This document shows, one piece after another, positions 1-8,251 of a stretch of DNA of 64,000 nt. The position numbers and the translations under genes were made by a program. The stretch's first letter is position 1. The number at the start of each line of letters is the position of its first letter. Location of the stretch: assembly GCA_016709665.1 (NCBI GenBank), contig JADJMI010000026.1, positions 186,001 to 250,000 of the forward strand. The letters run 5' to 3'. The notes beneath the pieces were generated by a model. That model was not told the DNA's origin, ran no database searches, and worked only from the letters and a program-made list of their open reading frames with translations. This stretch comes from Betaproteobacteria bacterium. GTDB lineage: Bacteria; Pseudomonadota; Gammaproteobacteria; Burkholderiales; Usitatibacteraceae.

Positions 1-407
1 TCGAGGACAGCGAGGTCTGCGTGATGCCCTTCGCGCGTGTCGAGGAGCTGTCGAGGCGCTTCGAGCCGCTGCAGCGGCATTTCCACAAGGTGCTCTCGCG
101 CGAGATCGTTCGCGACCAGGGCGTGATGATGCTGCTCGGGTCGATGCGCGCGGAAGAACGGCTCGCCGCCTTCCTCGTGAACCTCTCGCAGCGCCTCACC
201 ACCCGGGGCTTCTCCGCCTCGGAATTCGTCCTGCGCATGACGCGCGACGAGATCGGCTCCTATCTCGGCATGAAGCTCGAGACGGTGAGCCGGCTCTTCT
301 CGCGCTTCCAGGAGGACGGCATGATCGAGGTGCACCAGAAGCACGTGCGCATCCTCGACATCGCGGGCCTGCGGCGCGTGATGGCGCAGGCCCACAGCCC
401 GAACTAG
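1..407 (+). CDS. fnr: FNR-family transcriptional regulator, C-terminal part (5' truncated by window)
   Basis: Oxygen-responsive CRP/FNR-family regulator; only the C-terminal part lies in the window. The reading frame is open from base 3, so the gene starts outside. The first residues, EDSEVCVMPF, correspond to the segment of E. coli FNR that holds Cys122, the fourth ligand of its oxygen-sensing [4Fe-4S] cluster. The Cys here supports an FNR rather than a CRP assignment. The rest is the dimerisation helix, the conserved AEERLAAFLVNLSQR stretch and a helix-turn-helix with the recognition-helix motif ETVSRLFSRF, matching the FNR pattern E-x2-S-R that reads TTGAT half-sites. The N-terminal Cys ligands cannot be seen. 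FNR-type boxes occur near several genes in this window, the first just downstream. Confidence 0.88.
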   Translation, partial: EDSEVCVMPFARVEELSRRFEPLQRHFHKVLSREIVRDQGVMMLLGSMRAEERLAAFLVNLSQRLTTRGFSASEFVLRMTRDEIGSYLGMKLETVSRLFSRFQEDGMIEVHQKHVRILDIAGLRRVMAQAHSPN

Positions 408-441
408 CGCCCGCGCGCCCTGTTGCGGTGCAGCAATCCCG

Positions 442-455
442 TTGATCCCGGTCAA
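442..455 (+). promoter_or_regulatory. FNR/ANR-type box upstream of usp
   Basis: TTGAT-CCCG-GTCAA matches the FNR consensus TTGAT-N4-ATCAA at nine of ten defined positions. Its centre (448.5) is about 41 bases upstream of the start expected from a weak -10 like TACCAT at 477-482, which is the spacing of a class II FNR-activated promoter. The usp start codon lies 70 bases downstream of the box. The motif is seen in the sequence; activation by FNR is inferred. Confidence 0.7.
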
Positions 456-524
456 CCGGGTGGCGGCCTGCCGGCGTACCATGAATTCGAAGCCGTTCCG
501 ATTCCGTTCCAGAGGAGGTACACC

Positions 525-968
525 ATGTTCCGACGCATCCTCTGCGCCACCGACGGATCCAAGCGTTCCGCCCATGCCGTGAAGACAGCCGCCGCGCTCG
601 CGCACGGCACCGGCGGCACGCTCACCCTCGTCCACGTCACGCCGGACTACCGCACGCCCTACTACCCGGACGGCGTGATGATCGACTGGCCGAGCGAGAA
701 GGACTACAAGCGCGACTGCAAGGCCGCCGCCGAGAAGGTGTTCGAAAAGGACGCCGCGCTCGCGCTGAAGGAGGGCGTCGCGGTCGACACCATCCACCTC
801 TTCGGCGATTCGCCGGCCGACGAGATCCTCGCGGCCACCAAGCGGGCGAAGGCCGACCTGGTCGTGATGGCCTCGCATGGACGCAAGGGGTTCGAAGCCC
901 TGCTGCTCGGCAGCGAGACGCAGAAGGTGCTCGCGCGCACGCAGGTTCCCGTTCTCGTGGTGCGCTGA
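525..968 (+). CDS. Universal stress protein, UspA family
   Basis: Single-domain universal stress protein of 147 residues, a usual length for the family; probably cytoplasmic and dimeric. The start is set by a strong ribosome site (AGGAGG at 513-518) before ATG 525. An in-frame reading from further upstream is not needed and would run through the FNR-type box. The N-terminus FRRILCATDGSKRSAHAV holds the first strand with the conserved Asp of the nucleotide site. The C-terminus MASHGRKGFEALLLGSETQ is the usual G-x2-G ... GS nucleotide-binding segment, so an ATP-binding member is likely. The FNR-type box points to induction under low oxygen, as known for several proteobacterial usp genes. Confidence 0.9.
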   Translation: MFRRILCATDGSKRSAHAVKTAAALAHGTGGTLTLVHVTPDYRTPYYPDGVMIDWPSEKDYKRDCKAAAEKVFEKDAALALKEGVAVDTIHLFGDSPADEILAATKRAKADLVVMASHGRKGFEALLLGSETQKVLARTQVPVLVVR

Positions 969-969
969 C

Positions 970-1389
970 ATGGTCGCCAAGTCCCTCGGTGGCGCGGCGA
1001 AAGCCGCGCCCCTTTCCCCTGCCGAACGCGAGGAGCTTCGCGCCGTTCTCGTGTCGCTTCGCGCCCGGGCCGAAGCGGCCGTCACGCGCAAGCAGGGGGA
1101 GCTGAAGGGCGAGGACGCCCAGCTTTTCCGCGACCTCGGGCCGACGGGCGACTGGGCCCTGGCCGAGGCCGAATTCGAACGCGACATGGCCGGCGCCGCC
1201 CAGGCGCGCGATGTGCTCGCCCTGGTGAAGGCGGCCGAGCAGCGGATGAACTCGGGCGACTACGGCTGGTGCGAGGATTGCGGTGCGGCGATCGGCTACG
1301 CGAGGCTCTCCGCCTCGCCGGCGGCGATCCGCTGCGTCGCCTGCCAGGGCGCGCGCGAGCGTCCGGGCCGCGGTTCCGTCTCGCGCTGA
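970..1389 (+). CDS. DksA/TraR-type C4 zinc-finger protein
   Basis: Protein of 139 residues of the DksA/TraR family, which binds the secondary channel of RNA polymerase and alters initiation, often together with ppGpp. The C-terminus carries the family zinc finger: CEDCG, then after about 17 residues CVACQG (C-x2-C-x17-C-x2-C). Before it is a long helical region rich in Glu, Arg and Ala, expected to form the coiled coil. The ATG overlaps the end of usp by about one base, so the two are probably co-transcribed from the FNR-type promoter. It is shorter and more divergent than housekeeping DksA, so a stress-specific paralogue is likelier. Its exact target is unknown. Confidence 0.8.
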   Translation: MVAKSLGGAAKAAPLSPAEREELRAVLVSLRARAEAAVTRKQGELKGEDAQLFRDLGPTGDWALAEAEFERDMAGAAQARDVLALVKAAEQRMNSGDYGWCEDCGAAIGYARLSASPAAIRCVACQGARERPGRGSVSR

Positions 1390-1413
1390 TCCCAGAACTC
1401 CAACGACCCCGCA

Positions 1414-4182
1414 ATGAACAACGAAACCCTCACGCGCGCGGCTGCGCGCTTTCGTGGCGCCCGCACGGACCCGCCGCCGGCGTCGGTCGGCATCTCCAAG
1501 ACGACCCATCCGCTGCATCCGCTCTTCTCGCCCAAGTCCGTCGCCCTCGTGGGCGCGAGCGCCCGGCCCGGCTCGCTGGGCCAGGTGGTGCTCGCGAACC
1601 TGAAGCAAGGCGGCTTCAAGGGGCCGATCCTCCTGGTCAATCCGAGCCGGGACAAGCTCGGCGAGGACCCCTGCTACCCCTCCCTCGAAGCGCTGCCCGA
1701 GCGCGTCGACCTGGCCGTCGTGACGGCGCCCGCGGCGCAGATGCCCGACATCGCGGCGCAGGCCGCCCGCGCCCGGATCCCCGCGCTGCTCATCCTGTCC
1801 GCGGGGTTCGGGGAGACCGGCCCGGAAGGCGAGGCGCTGCAGAAGCGCACGGTCGATGCGGCCCGCGAAGGCGGCGTGCGCATCCTCGGACCGAACTGCG
1901 TGGGATTGCTGCGACCCTCGATCGGCCTGAACGCGTCCTTCGCCCGCACGGCCTGCGCGCCGGGCGGCATCGCCCTCGTGTCGCAATCCGGGGCGATCTG
2001 CACGGCTCTCGTCGACTGGGCCGCGAGCACCCGGGTGGGACTGTCGAGCGTGATCTCGCTCGGGACCGGAGCCGACGTGGATTTCGGCGACGTGCTCGAT
2101 TACCTGTTGTTCGATCCGAAGACGGAAAGCGTCCTGCTCTACGTGGAGGGGGTTCACCAGGGCCGGGCCTTCATCAGCAGCCTGCGGGCGATCGCGCGCG
2201 CGAAGCCCGTGATCGTCCTCAAGGTGGGCAAGCACGACGCGGGTTCGAAAGCCGCGCGTTCGCATACCGGCGCCCTCGTCGGCAACGACGCGGTGTTCGA
2301 CGCCGTGCTCGCGCGTTGCGGCGTGGTGCGCGTGAAGAGTTACCAGAACCTGTTCGCGGCGGCCCGTGCGCTTTCCTCCCGGCGCAAGCCCCGCGGCGAC
2401 CGCCTCGCGGTCGTGACCAACGGCGGCGGACCGGGCGTGCTCGCCGCCGATGCGGTCGCGGCGCACGACCTGCATCTCGCGCAGCTCGCGCCGGAAACCC
2501 TCGCCCAGCTGGACGCGTTCCTGCCGCCCTACTGGTCGCGCGGCAATCCGATCGACGTGATCGGCGACTCCGACGGGCCGCGCTTCGCGAAGGCCGCCAA
2601 GCTCGCGATCTCCGATCCGGGGGTCGACGCCGTGCTGACCGTGTACTGCCCGACGGGCATCTCGACGGCGGAAGGTGTCGCCGACGCGCTGCTGCCGGTC
2701 GCCAAGGACAGCAACAAGCCCTTCCTCACGGCCTGGCTCGGCGAAAGCGGCGTGATCCCCACGCGCCGGCGCGTGGAGGCCGAGGGCATCCCGGCCTACC
2801 GCGCGGCCGAGGTGGGGGTGCAGGCATTCGCCGCACTCGCGTCGTACGTGAAGAACCAGAAGCTGCTTCTCGAAGCGCCGCCGCCCCGCGCGACGCCGAC
2901 GGAGCACGACATCGTGGGTGCCGAGCGCATCCTCGATGGGGCGCTCGCCGAGGGACGCACGTTGTTGAACGAGGTCGAGGCGAAAGGCCTGCTCGCGTGC
3001 TTCGGCGTGCCGGTGCCGCCCTTCGCGATCGCGACGACACGCGAGGAAGCCGTGGCGGCCGCCGAACGCATCGGCTACCCCGTCGTCCTCAAGATCCTGT
3101 CCGAGGACATCACGCACAAGTCCGACGTGAACGGCGTGCGCCTCGACATCCGCGACGCGCAGTCGGTCGGCAGCCAGTTCGACGACATCCTCTCGACGGT
3201 CGCGGCCCGCAAGCCCGGTGCCAAGGTGACCGGCGTGCTGGTGCAGTCGATGGTGACCCGCCGGCATGGCCGCGAGCTCCTGATCGGCGTCACGACGGAC
3301 CCGGCATTCGGCCCGGCGATCAGCTTCGGTTCGGGCGGCGTCGCCGTGGAACTGCTGCGCGACAACGCCGTGGGCCTGCCGCCCCTCAACGTGGGACTCG
3401 CCGGCGACCTCATCGACCGCACGCGGGCGGCGCGCCTGCTCGGCGCCTACCGCAACGTTCCCGGCGCGAGCCGCGAAGCGCTGATCGACGTGCTGCTGCG
3501 CGTCTCGGATCTCGTGTGCGCGCTGCCCTGGGTGCGCGAGATGGACATCAACCCGCTCCTGCTCGATCCGGATGGCGCCATCGCGCTCGACGCGCGCGTG
3601 GTCGTCGATCCGGAAAGGCGCCGGCTCGACAGCCGCTACTCGCACCTCGCGATCCACCCGTATCCGGCGGCACTGGAGGCGATCGAAAAGCTGCGCGACG
3701 GCACGGAAGTGACGCTGCGCCCGATCCGCCCGGAAGATGCCGACATGGAAACGGCCTTCATCACGGAGCTGTCGGACGAATCGCGCTACCTGCGGTTCCT
3801 CTCGCTCGTCCGCCACGTGACGCCCGAAATGGTCGCCCGGTTCACGCAGATCGACTACGACCGGGAAATGGCGATCATCGCCACGCGCCGCGAGGCAGGC
3901 GGCCAGGAGGGCATCATCGGCGTCGCGCGATACGTGCGCGACCCGAATCCCGCGAGCGCCGAGTTCGCGATCGTCATCTCCGACCGGTTCCAGCGCAAGG
4001 GGCTCGCCTCGAAGCTCATGGGCCGGCTTCTCGCCCACGCGCGCTATGCGGGCATCATGCGCATCCGCGGCATCGTGCTGGCGTCCAATTCGTCCATGCT
4101 CGAGCTGATGGCGCGCCTGGGCTTCGAGGTCTTTCCGGATGCGGAAGACCCGAGCCTCGTCGACGTGGTGAAGATCCTCTAG
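1414..4182 (+). CDS. NDP-forming acyl-CoA synthetase fused to GNAT acetyltransferase (Pat/YfiQ-like)
   Basis: 922-residue fusion. In order: a CoA-binding Rossmann domain (VALVGASARPGSLG near residue 45), the succinyl-CoA-ligase-like domain with the SHTGAL segment near residue 282, an ATP-grasp domain (about 500-720, with GYPVVLKILSEDITHKSDV), and a C-terminal GNAT domain (about 765-922, starting TLRPIRPEDADME). The architecture is that of the Pat/PatZ protein lysine acetyltransferases, which acetylate and inactivate targets such as acetyl-CoA synthetase, the ligase-like half acting in regulation. The His in SHTGAL is kept, so residual acyl-CoA synthetase activity cannot be excluded; enterobacterial PatZ is described as lacking the catalytic His. 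It is transcribed in the same direction as the DksA-like gene. Confidence 0.85.
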   Translation: MNNETLTRAAARFRGARTDPPPASVGISKTTHPLHPLFSPKSVALVGASARPGSLGQVVLANLKQGGFKGPILLVNPSRDKLGEDPCYPSLEALPERVDLAVVTAPAAQMPDIAAQAARARIPALLILSAGFGETGPEGEALQKRTVDAAREGGVRILGPNCVGLLRPSIGLNASFARTACAPGGIALVSQSGAICTALVDWAASTRVGLSSVISLGTGADVDFGDVLDYLLFDPKTESVLLYVEGVHQGRAFISSLRAIARAKPVIVLKVGKHDAGSKAARSHTGALVGNDAVFDAVLARCGVVRVKSYQNLFAAARALSSRRKPRGDRLAVVTNGGGPGVLAADAVAAHDLHLAQLAPETLAQLDAFLPPYWSRGNPIDVIGDSDGPRFAKAAKLAISDPGVDAVLTVYCPTGISTAEGVADALLPVAKDSNKPFLTAWLGESGVIPTRRRVEAEGIPAYRAAEVGVQAFAALASYVKNQKLLLEAPPPRATPTEHDIVGAERILDGALAEGRTLLNEVEAKGLLACFGVPVPPFAIATTREEAVAAAERIGYPVVLKILSEDITHKSDVNGVRLDIRDAQSVGSQFDDILSTVAARKPGAKVTGVLVQSMVTRRHGRELLIGVTTDPAFGPAISFGSGGVAVELLRDNAVGLPPLNVGLAGDLIDRTRAARLLGAYRNVPGASREALIDVLLRVSDLVCALPWVREMDINPLLLDPDGAIALDARVVVDPERRRLDSRYSHLAIHPYPAALEAIEKLRDGTEVTLRPIRPEDADMETAFITELSDESRYLRFLSLVRHVTPEMVARFTQIDYDREMAIIATRREAGGQEGIIGVARYVRDPNPASAEFAIVISDRFQRKGLASKLMGRLLAHARYAGIMRIRGIVLASNSSMLELMARLGFEVFPDAEDPSLVDVVKIL

Positions 4183-4210
4183 CGACTTCCGAGGGCCGGG
4201 GAACCCGCCG

Positions 4211-4513
4211 TCAGTTGCAGCAGCCGGGTTCCTCGCGCTTCGGGCAGCCTTCCGGCCGTTCGGCCGAAGGCAGCGGGCAGCGGTTCACCTCCCACGGCGA
4301 GCGCTGCAGGAAGCAGGTGAGGAAGCTCGAGGCCGATCCCATCGCCCAGAACACGAAGAACCCGACCGAGTAGATCGCCATCCGGCTCGCTTCCAGCGGC
4401 TCGCCGAACAGGTGCATCTCGGTGGGGTCGAAGAGCGAGAAGAAGACGAATTCCATCGCGCAGGCGACGAGGAAGGCGGGCCACAGGATCCAGGCGACGC
4501 GTTGCGTGAGCAT
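4211..4513 (-). CDS. Small two-helix membrane protein at the end of the cco locus
   Basis: About 100 residues, no confident family. Two hydrophobic segments are visible, RVAWILWPAFLVACAMEFVFF and MAIYSVGFFVFWAMGSASSFL, followed by a Cys-rich hydrophilic tail with CPLPSAERPEGCPKREEPGCCN-like spacing. The ribosome site decides the start: AAGGAGG (4521-4527 on the other strand) is seven bases from the ATG at 4513 but only one from the ATG at 4519, so the second ATG is preferred. It follows ccoH by about 30 bases, so it is probably the last gene of the oxidase operon. Small membrane proteins often sit here in betaproteobacteria; function unknown. The Cys-rich tail could bind metal, which is inference only. 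Confidence 0.65.
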   Translation of the reverse strand: MLTQRVAWILWPAFLVACAMEFVFFSLFDPTEMHLFGEPLEASRMAIYSVGFFVFWAMGSASSFLTCFLQRSPWEVNRCPLPSAERPEGCPKREEPGCCN

Positions 4514-4543
4514 GCTCATGCCTCCTTGCGGGCGCCGGCAGGG

Positions 4544-5050
4544 CTAGCGCACACCGGGTTCGAGACGCGCCGGTGCGGCCACGCGCGGGTCGTACGAGGC
4601 CGATACGCGCCATTCGGGCGTCTCGACGATGGCGCGCCATGCGACCGCCGCCAGGGCGGGTACGGGCGCCTCGTAGAGGGATTCGGTCCGACGTGCCAGG
4701 AACACCACGCGGTCCTCGGCGGCGCGAGCCGGGTGCGCGAAGCGCAGCGAGATGCGATCCGGCAGCGGTTGCGAGGATCGCAGCGTGACGCGCACGCTTC
4801 CGTCGGCCACGACCAGCTCGCCGGCGAGCCCCAGGCTCGTCGCCTTCGCTTCGCGGGCAAGGGTGCGGTTGATGGAGAGCCCCTGCTTGTAGTAGTCGTC
4901 CGCCACGAGGCCGTCGGCGCCCGAGAAGGCGATCCAGGCCGTCGCGAGACCGGCCACGATGACCGTGCCGGGACCGGCCATGAGCAGCCACGGCCAAGGT
5001 TCGCGATACCAGGGCTTCACGGGGGCCGCGGGCGGCTTGGGGAGTGTCAT
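4544..5050 (-). CDS. ccoH: cbb3 oxidase accessory protein CcoH/FixH
   Basis: 168 residues, the normal FixH length. A short Pro-rich N-terminus, one membrane helix (WPWLLMAGPGTVIVAGLATAWIAF, about residues 20-43), then a periplasmic beta-rich domain. The motif DGLVADDYYKQGLSINR just after the helix is the family hallmark. CcoH stabilises the assembly of cbb3-type cytochrome oxidase in the inner membrane. The gene starts five bases after ccoG, in the order ccoN-O-Q-P-G-H typical of proteobacteria. Confidence 0.92.
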   Translation of the reverse strand: MTLPKPPAAPVKPWYREPWPWLLMAGPGTVIVAGLATAWIAFSGADGLVADDYYKQGLSINRTLAREAKATSLGLAGELVVADGSVRVTLRSSQPLPDRISLRFAHPARAAEDRVVFLARRTESLYEAPVPALAAVAWRAIVETPEWRVSASYDPRVAAPARLEPGVR

Positions 5051-5055
5051 CGCGT

Positions 5056-6522
5056 TCAATTCTGCTCCTTCTTGGGCGAGAGGAAGGCGGCCTTCTCGCG
5101 CACGTGGATGCCGCTGCCGTCCTCGGCCGTGACGTTGAACCAGATCTTCTGCGACCCTCCGGCGACCGAGCCGGGTGGCACGCGAAGGCGGATGGGGAAC
5201 GCTCGCGTGCCGGCAGCCGGCATATCGACCACCGCGTCGGAAGCCACATAGAGGCCCTGCAGCCCGTCGACGGTGATGCGGTATCGCCGCGGGATTTCGG
5301 TCGCGTTCATCACCTGGAGGCGGTAGACGTTTTCGAACTCGCCGTTCTCCACCTCGCGCACGATCGCGCCCCGGTCGCGGATCACGTCCACCTTGAGGGG
5401 CACGCGCAGCATGAGCGCGGTGATGCCCGCGACCACGACCGTGGTGAGAATGGCGATGTAGACGAGCGTGCGGGGGCGCACGAAGCGCTTCACGATGCCA
5501 CCCACGTCCAGGTGGCCCTCGAGGGCGTTCTCGGTGGAATAGCGGATGAGACCGCGCGGGTAGCCCATCTTGTCCATCACCTGGTCGCAGCCGTCGATGC
5601 ACGCGGCGCAGCCGATGCATTCGTACTGGAGCCCGTTGCGGATGTCGATGCCGGTCGGGCAGACCTGGACGCAGATCTCGCAATCGACGCACGCGCCGAG
5701 CCCGAGCGCGGCGGGGTCGGCCTTCTTGCCGCGGGCGCCCCGGGGCTCGCCCCGGCTCCTGTCGTACGCGATGACGAGCGTGTCGCGGTCGAACATCGCT
5801 CCCTGGAAGCGGGCGTACGGGCACATGTACTTGCAGACCTGCTCGCGCATCCAGCCGGCGTTGCCGTAGGTGGCGAAGCCGTAGAAGCAGATCCAGAACG
5901 TCTCCCACGGGCCGGTCGCGAGGCCGAGCACCTCGGCCCCGAGTTCCCGGATCGGCGTGAAGTAGCCGACGAACGTGAAGCCGGTCCAGAAGGCGAGCGC
6001 AACCCAGGCGGAATGCTTGGCGAACTTGAGGCCGAACTTGCGGGCGGTGAGGGGGCCGGCATCGAGCTTGGTGCGTGCGCCCCGGTCGCCTTCGATCCGG
6101 CGCTCGATCCAGAGGAAGATCTCGGTGTAGACCGTCTGGGGGCACGCGTAGCCGCACCAGAGGCGCCCGGCCACGGCCGTGAAGAGGAAAAGCGAGATGG
6201 CGCAGGTGACCAGCAGGAGGGTGAGGTAGATGAAATCCTGCGGCCAGAAGACGATGCCGAAGATGTAGAACTTGCGCGCGGCAAGATCGAAAAGGACCGC
6301 CTGGCGGTCGTTCCAGGGAAGCCAGGCCAGGCCGTAGAAGATGACCTGCGTGATCCAGACGAGGGCCCACCGCCAGCCGGCGAACCAGCCATGCACGGCC
6401 CTCGGGTAGATCTTCCTGCGGACCTCGAAAAGCGCCTGTTCGGTCTCCGGGCCGGCGCCGGCCGGTACCGGGCGCAGAGGCGAAACGGGGGCGCCTTGCG
6501 CCCCCGGCTTGGTTTCGGCCAC
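5056..6522 (-). CDS. ccoG: cbb3 oxidase accessory iron-sulfur protein CcoG (FixG/RdxA)
   Basis: 488-residue polyferredoxin membrane protein; CcoG reduces copper during cbb3 oxidase maturation. The N-terminal half has several membrane helices, including one followed by LWCGYACPQTVYTEIFLWIE, a conserved CcoG motif. A bis-[4Fe-4S] ferredoxin region follows: CVDCEICVQVCPTGIDIR and CIGCAACIDGCDQVMDKMG, eight Cys in two C-x2-C-x2-C-x3-C type clusters, the second with CDQ in place of CP. The C-terminal part (about 340-488) is the periplasmic immunoglobulin-like domain of FixG. It lies between ccoP and ccoH in one operon. Confidence 0.95.
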   Translation of the reverse strand: MAETKPGAQGAPVSPLRPVPAGAGPETEQALFEVRRKIYPRAVHGWFAGWRWALVWITQVIFYGLAWLPWNDRQAVLFDLAARKFYIFGIVFWPQDFIYLTLLLVTCAISLFLFTAVAGRLWCGYACPQTVYTEIFLWIERRIEGDRGARTKLDAGPLTARKFGLKFAKHSAWVALAFWTGFTFVGYFTPIRELGAEVLGLATGPWETFWICFYGFATYGNAGWMREQVCKYMCPYARFQGAMFDRDTLVIAYDRSRGEPRGARGKKADPAALGLGACVDCEICVQVCPTGIDIRNGLQYECIGCAACIDGCDQVMDKMGYPRGLIRYSTENALEGHLDVGGIVKRFVRPRTLVYIAILTTVVVAGITALMLRVPLKVDVIRDRGAIVREVENGEFENVYRLQVMNATEIPRRYRITVDGLQGLYVASDAVVDMPAAGTRAFPIRLRVPPGSVAGGSQKIWFNVTAEDGSGIHVREKAAFLSPKKEQN

Positions 6523-6539
6523 GGTTCGGGGCTACCTCG

Positions 6540-7454
6540 TCATTTCGGCGCGACCCGGGTGCCGGAAAGCCCCCAGACGTACGCGGCGAGGATCTTGGAG
6601 CGTTCCGGGCCCAGGAAGTCCTTGTGCGCGGGCATGCGGTTGGCGCGGCCCTTGTCGATCGTCTCGCTGATCGTCGCGAGGCTGCCGCCATAGAGCCAGA
6701 CCTTGTCCGTGAGGTTCGGGGCGCCCAGCTGCGGGTTGCCCTTGGCTTCCGGCCCGTGGCAGGCGGCGCAAACGGCGAACTTCGCCTTGCCGGCCTCCGC
6801 GAGCTTGGCGTCGTGCGTCGAGCCCGAGAGGGACAGGACGTAGTTCGCGAGTTCCTTCACGCCGTCCGGGCCGCCCACCGCGGCGCCCATGGGGGGCATC
6901 ACGCCGTTGCGCCCGTCCAGGATGGAGGCGAGGATCACGGCGGGATCGCCGCCGTAGAGCCAGTCGCCGTCGGCGAGATTGGGGTATCCCTTGGCGCCGC
7001 GCGCGTCGGACCCGTGGCACTGCGAGCAGTAGGTGAGGAAAAGGCGCTCGCCCATGGCGCGGCCCTGGGGATCCTTGGCGATGGCGGGGATCTCCATGGC
7101 GCCGTACTTGGCGAACACCGGGCCGTACTGCGTATCGGCGCTGGCCTGCTCCGCCTTGTACTGCCCCGTGGACGACCAGCCGAGCATGCCCTTGAAGGTG
7201 CCCAGGCCGGGGTACAGGGCCAGGTAGAGCAGGGCGAAGACGATCGTGATCCAGAAGAGCCACATCCACCACTTGGGGAGCGCGTTGTTGTATTCGGCGA
7301 GGTCCTCGTCCCACTCGTGACCGGTGGTGCCGACCGCCTGGCCGGGGATGCGCTTCTGGTGCTGCATGGTGAGCAGCACGGCGCAGCCGATGATCGAGAC
7401 GATGGAAATGCCGGCGATGTAGAGGTTCCAGAAGCCGTCGACGAAGTCGCTCAT
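6540..7454 (-). CDS. ccoP: cbb3 cytochrome oxidase subunit III, diheme c, CcoP
   Basis: 304-residue diheme c-type subunit that passes electrons to CcoO and CcoN. The N-terminus has a membrane helix (FWNLYIAGISIVSIIGCAVLL) and a second (WWMWLFWITIVFALLYLALY), the two-helix form of CcoP. Two cytochrome c domains follow with CSQCH and CAACH; downstream Met ligands are in the GVMPPMG and NRMPAHK contexts. The start overlaps the ccoQ stop by four bases, showing translational coupling. The length is usual for CcoP. Confidence 0.96.
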   Translation of the reverse strand: MSDFVDGFWNLYIAGISIVSIIGCAVLLTMQHQKRIPGQAVGTTGHEWDEDLAEYNNALPKWWMWLFWITIVFALLYLALYPGLGTFKGMLGWSSTGQYKAEQASADTQYGPVFAKYGAMEIPAIAKDPQGRAMGERLFLTYCSQCHGSDARGAKGYPNLADGDWLYGGDPAVILASILDGRNGVMPPMGAAVGGPDGVKELANYVLSLSGSTHDAKLAEAGKAKFAVCAACHGPEAKGNPQLGAPNLTDKVWLYGGSLATISETIDKGRANRMPAHKDFLGPERSKILAAYVWGLSGTRVAPK

Positions 7455-7624
7455 TGCTTGTTCTCCCGGGGGGCGTCGTGCGAGGGGTCATCCTCGTCGA
7501 GGGGCAGGCGCGAAGCCGCGTCGAAATCGGCGCGGCGGCCGGAGGACCACGCCCAGGCCACGATGCCCAGGAAGGCGATCATCGCGAGCACGGTGATGGA
7601 CGTGCGGATGGTGTTGATGTCCAT
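7451..7624 (-). CDS. ccoQ: cbb3 oxidase small subunit CcoQ
   Basis: 57-residue single-helix protein: one membrane segment (ITVLAMIAFLGIVAWAW, about 10-26) followed by an acidic cytoplasmic tail (LPLDEDDPSHD). Length, topology and position between ccoO and ccoP are those of CcoQ/FixQ, which stabilises the core complex, notably against oxygen. Its stop overlaps the ccoP start. Confidence 0.88.
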   Translation of the reverse strand: MDINTIRTSITVLAMIAFLGIVAWAWSSGRRADFDAASRLPLDEDDPSHDAPRENKQ

Positions 7625-7626
7625 GG

Positions 7627-8241
7627 CTACCTCCGCGACTTGATGACGGTGCCGAGTTCCTGGAGGTAGGCGATCAGCGCGTCCTCCTCGGTCTTGCCGG
7701 CCACGTTCTTGGGCGCCTGGTCGATCTCGGCGTCCGTGTAGGGAACGCCGACGCGGCGCAGCGCGCGCATGCGGGCGGGCATCTCGTCGGCGGCGACAGG
7801 CGTCTTCGCGAGCCACGGATAGCCCGGCATGTTCGATTCCGGCACGAGGTCGCGCGGGTTGCGCAGGTGGGTGCGGTGCCAGTCGTCGCTGTAGCGGCCG
7901 CCCACGCGGGCGAGGTCCGGCCCGGTGCGCTTGCTGCCCCACTGGAACGGATGGTCGTAGACGAACTCCCCGGCCACGGAGTAGTGGCCGTAACGTTCCA
8001 CTTCCGCGCGGAACGGACGGACCATCTGCGAGTGGCAGTTGTAGCAGCCTTCGCGAAGGTAGACGTCGCGCCCGGCGAGCCGCAGCGCGTCGTAGGGCTT
8101 GAGGCCCGAGACCGGCTCCGTCGTGGATCGCTGGAAGTACAGCGGGACGATCTCGACCAGGCCGCCGACGCTCACGAGGAGCACGACGAGGATGGCCATC
8201 AGACCGGTTTTCTGCTCGATGATGTCGTGGGTGAGTTTCAT
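7627..8241 (-). CDS. ccoO: cbb3 cytochrome oxidase subunit II, monoheme c, CcoO
   Basis: 204-residue monoheme membrane-anchored cytochrome c. An N-terminal helix (LMAILVVLLVSVGGLVEIVP) anchors it in the inner membrane; the single haem site is CYNCH in the conserved context YLREGCYNCHSQMVRPF, and the later PESNMPGYPWLA region is typical and likely supplies the Met ligand. It ends at SRR two bases before ccoQ. CcoO carries electrons between CcoP and the CcoN active site. Confidence 0.96.
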   Translation of the reverse strand: MKLTHDIIEQKTGLMAILVVLLVSVGGLVEIVPLYFQRSTTEPVSGLKPYDALRLAGRDVYLREGCYNCHSQMVRPFRAEVERYGHYSVAGEFVYDHPFQWGSKRTGPDLARVGGRYSDDWHRTHLRNPRDLVPESNMPGYPWLAKTPVAADEMPARMRALRRVGVPYTDAEIDQAPKNVAGKTEEDALIAYLQELGTVIKSRR

Positions 8242-8251
8242 GGCGTCCCTC

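Noticed and set aside
637..4038. Very long open frame antisense to usp, dksA-like and pat genes (over 1,100 codons)
   Set aside because: Translation is a low-complexity Arg/Ala/Gly/His-rich shadow with no domain; the other strand holds clear families. The same goes for other long antisense frames through the receptors, NusA/IF-2 and the cytochromes.
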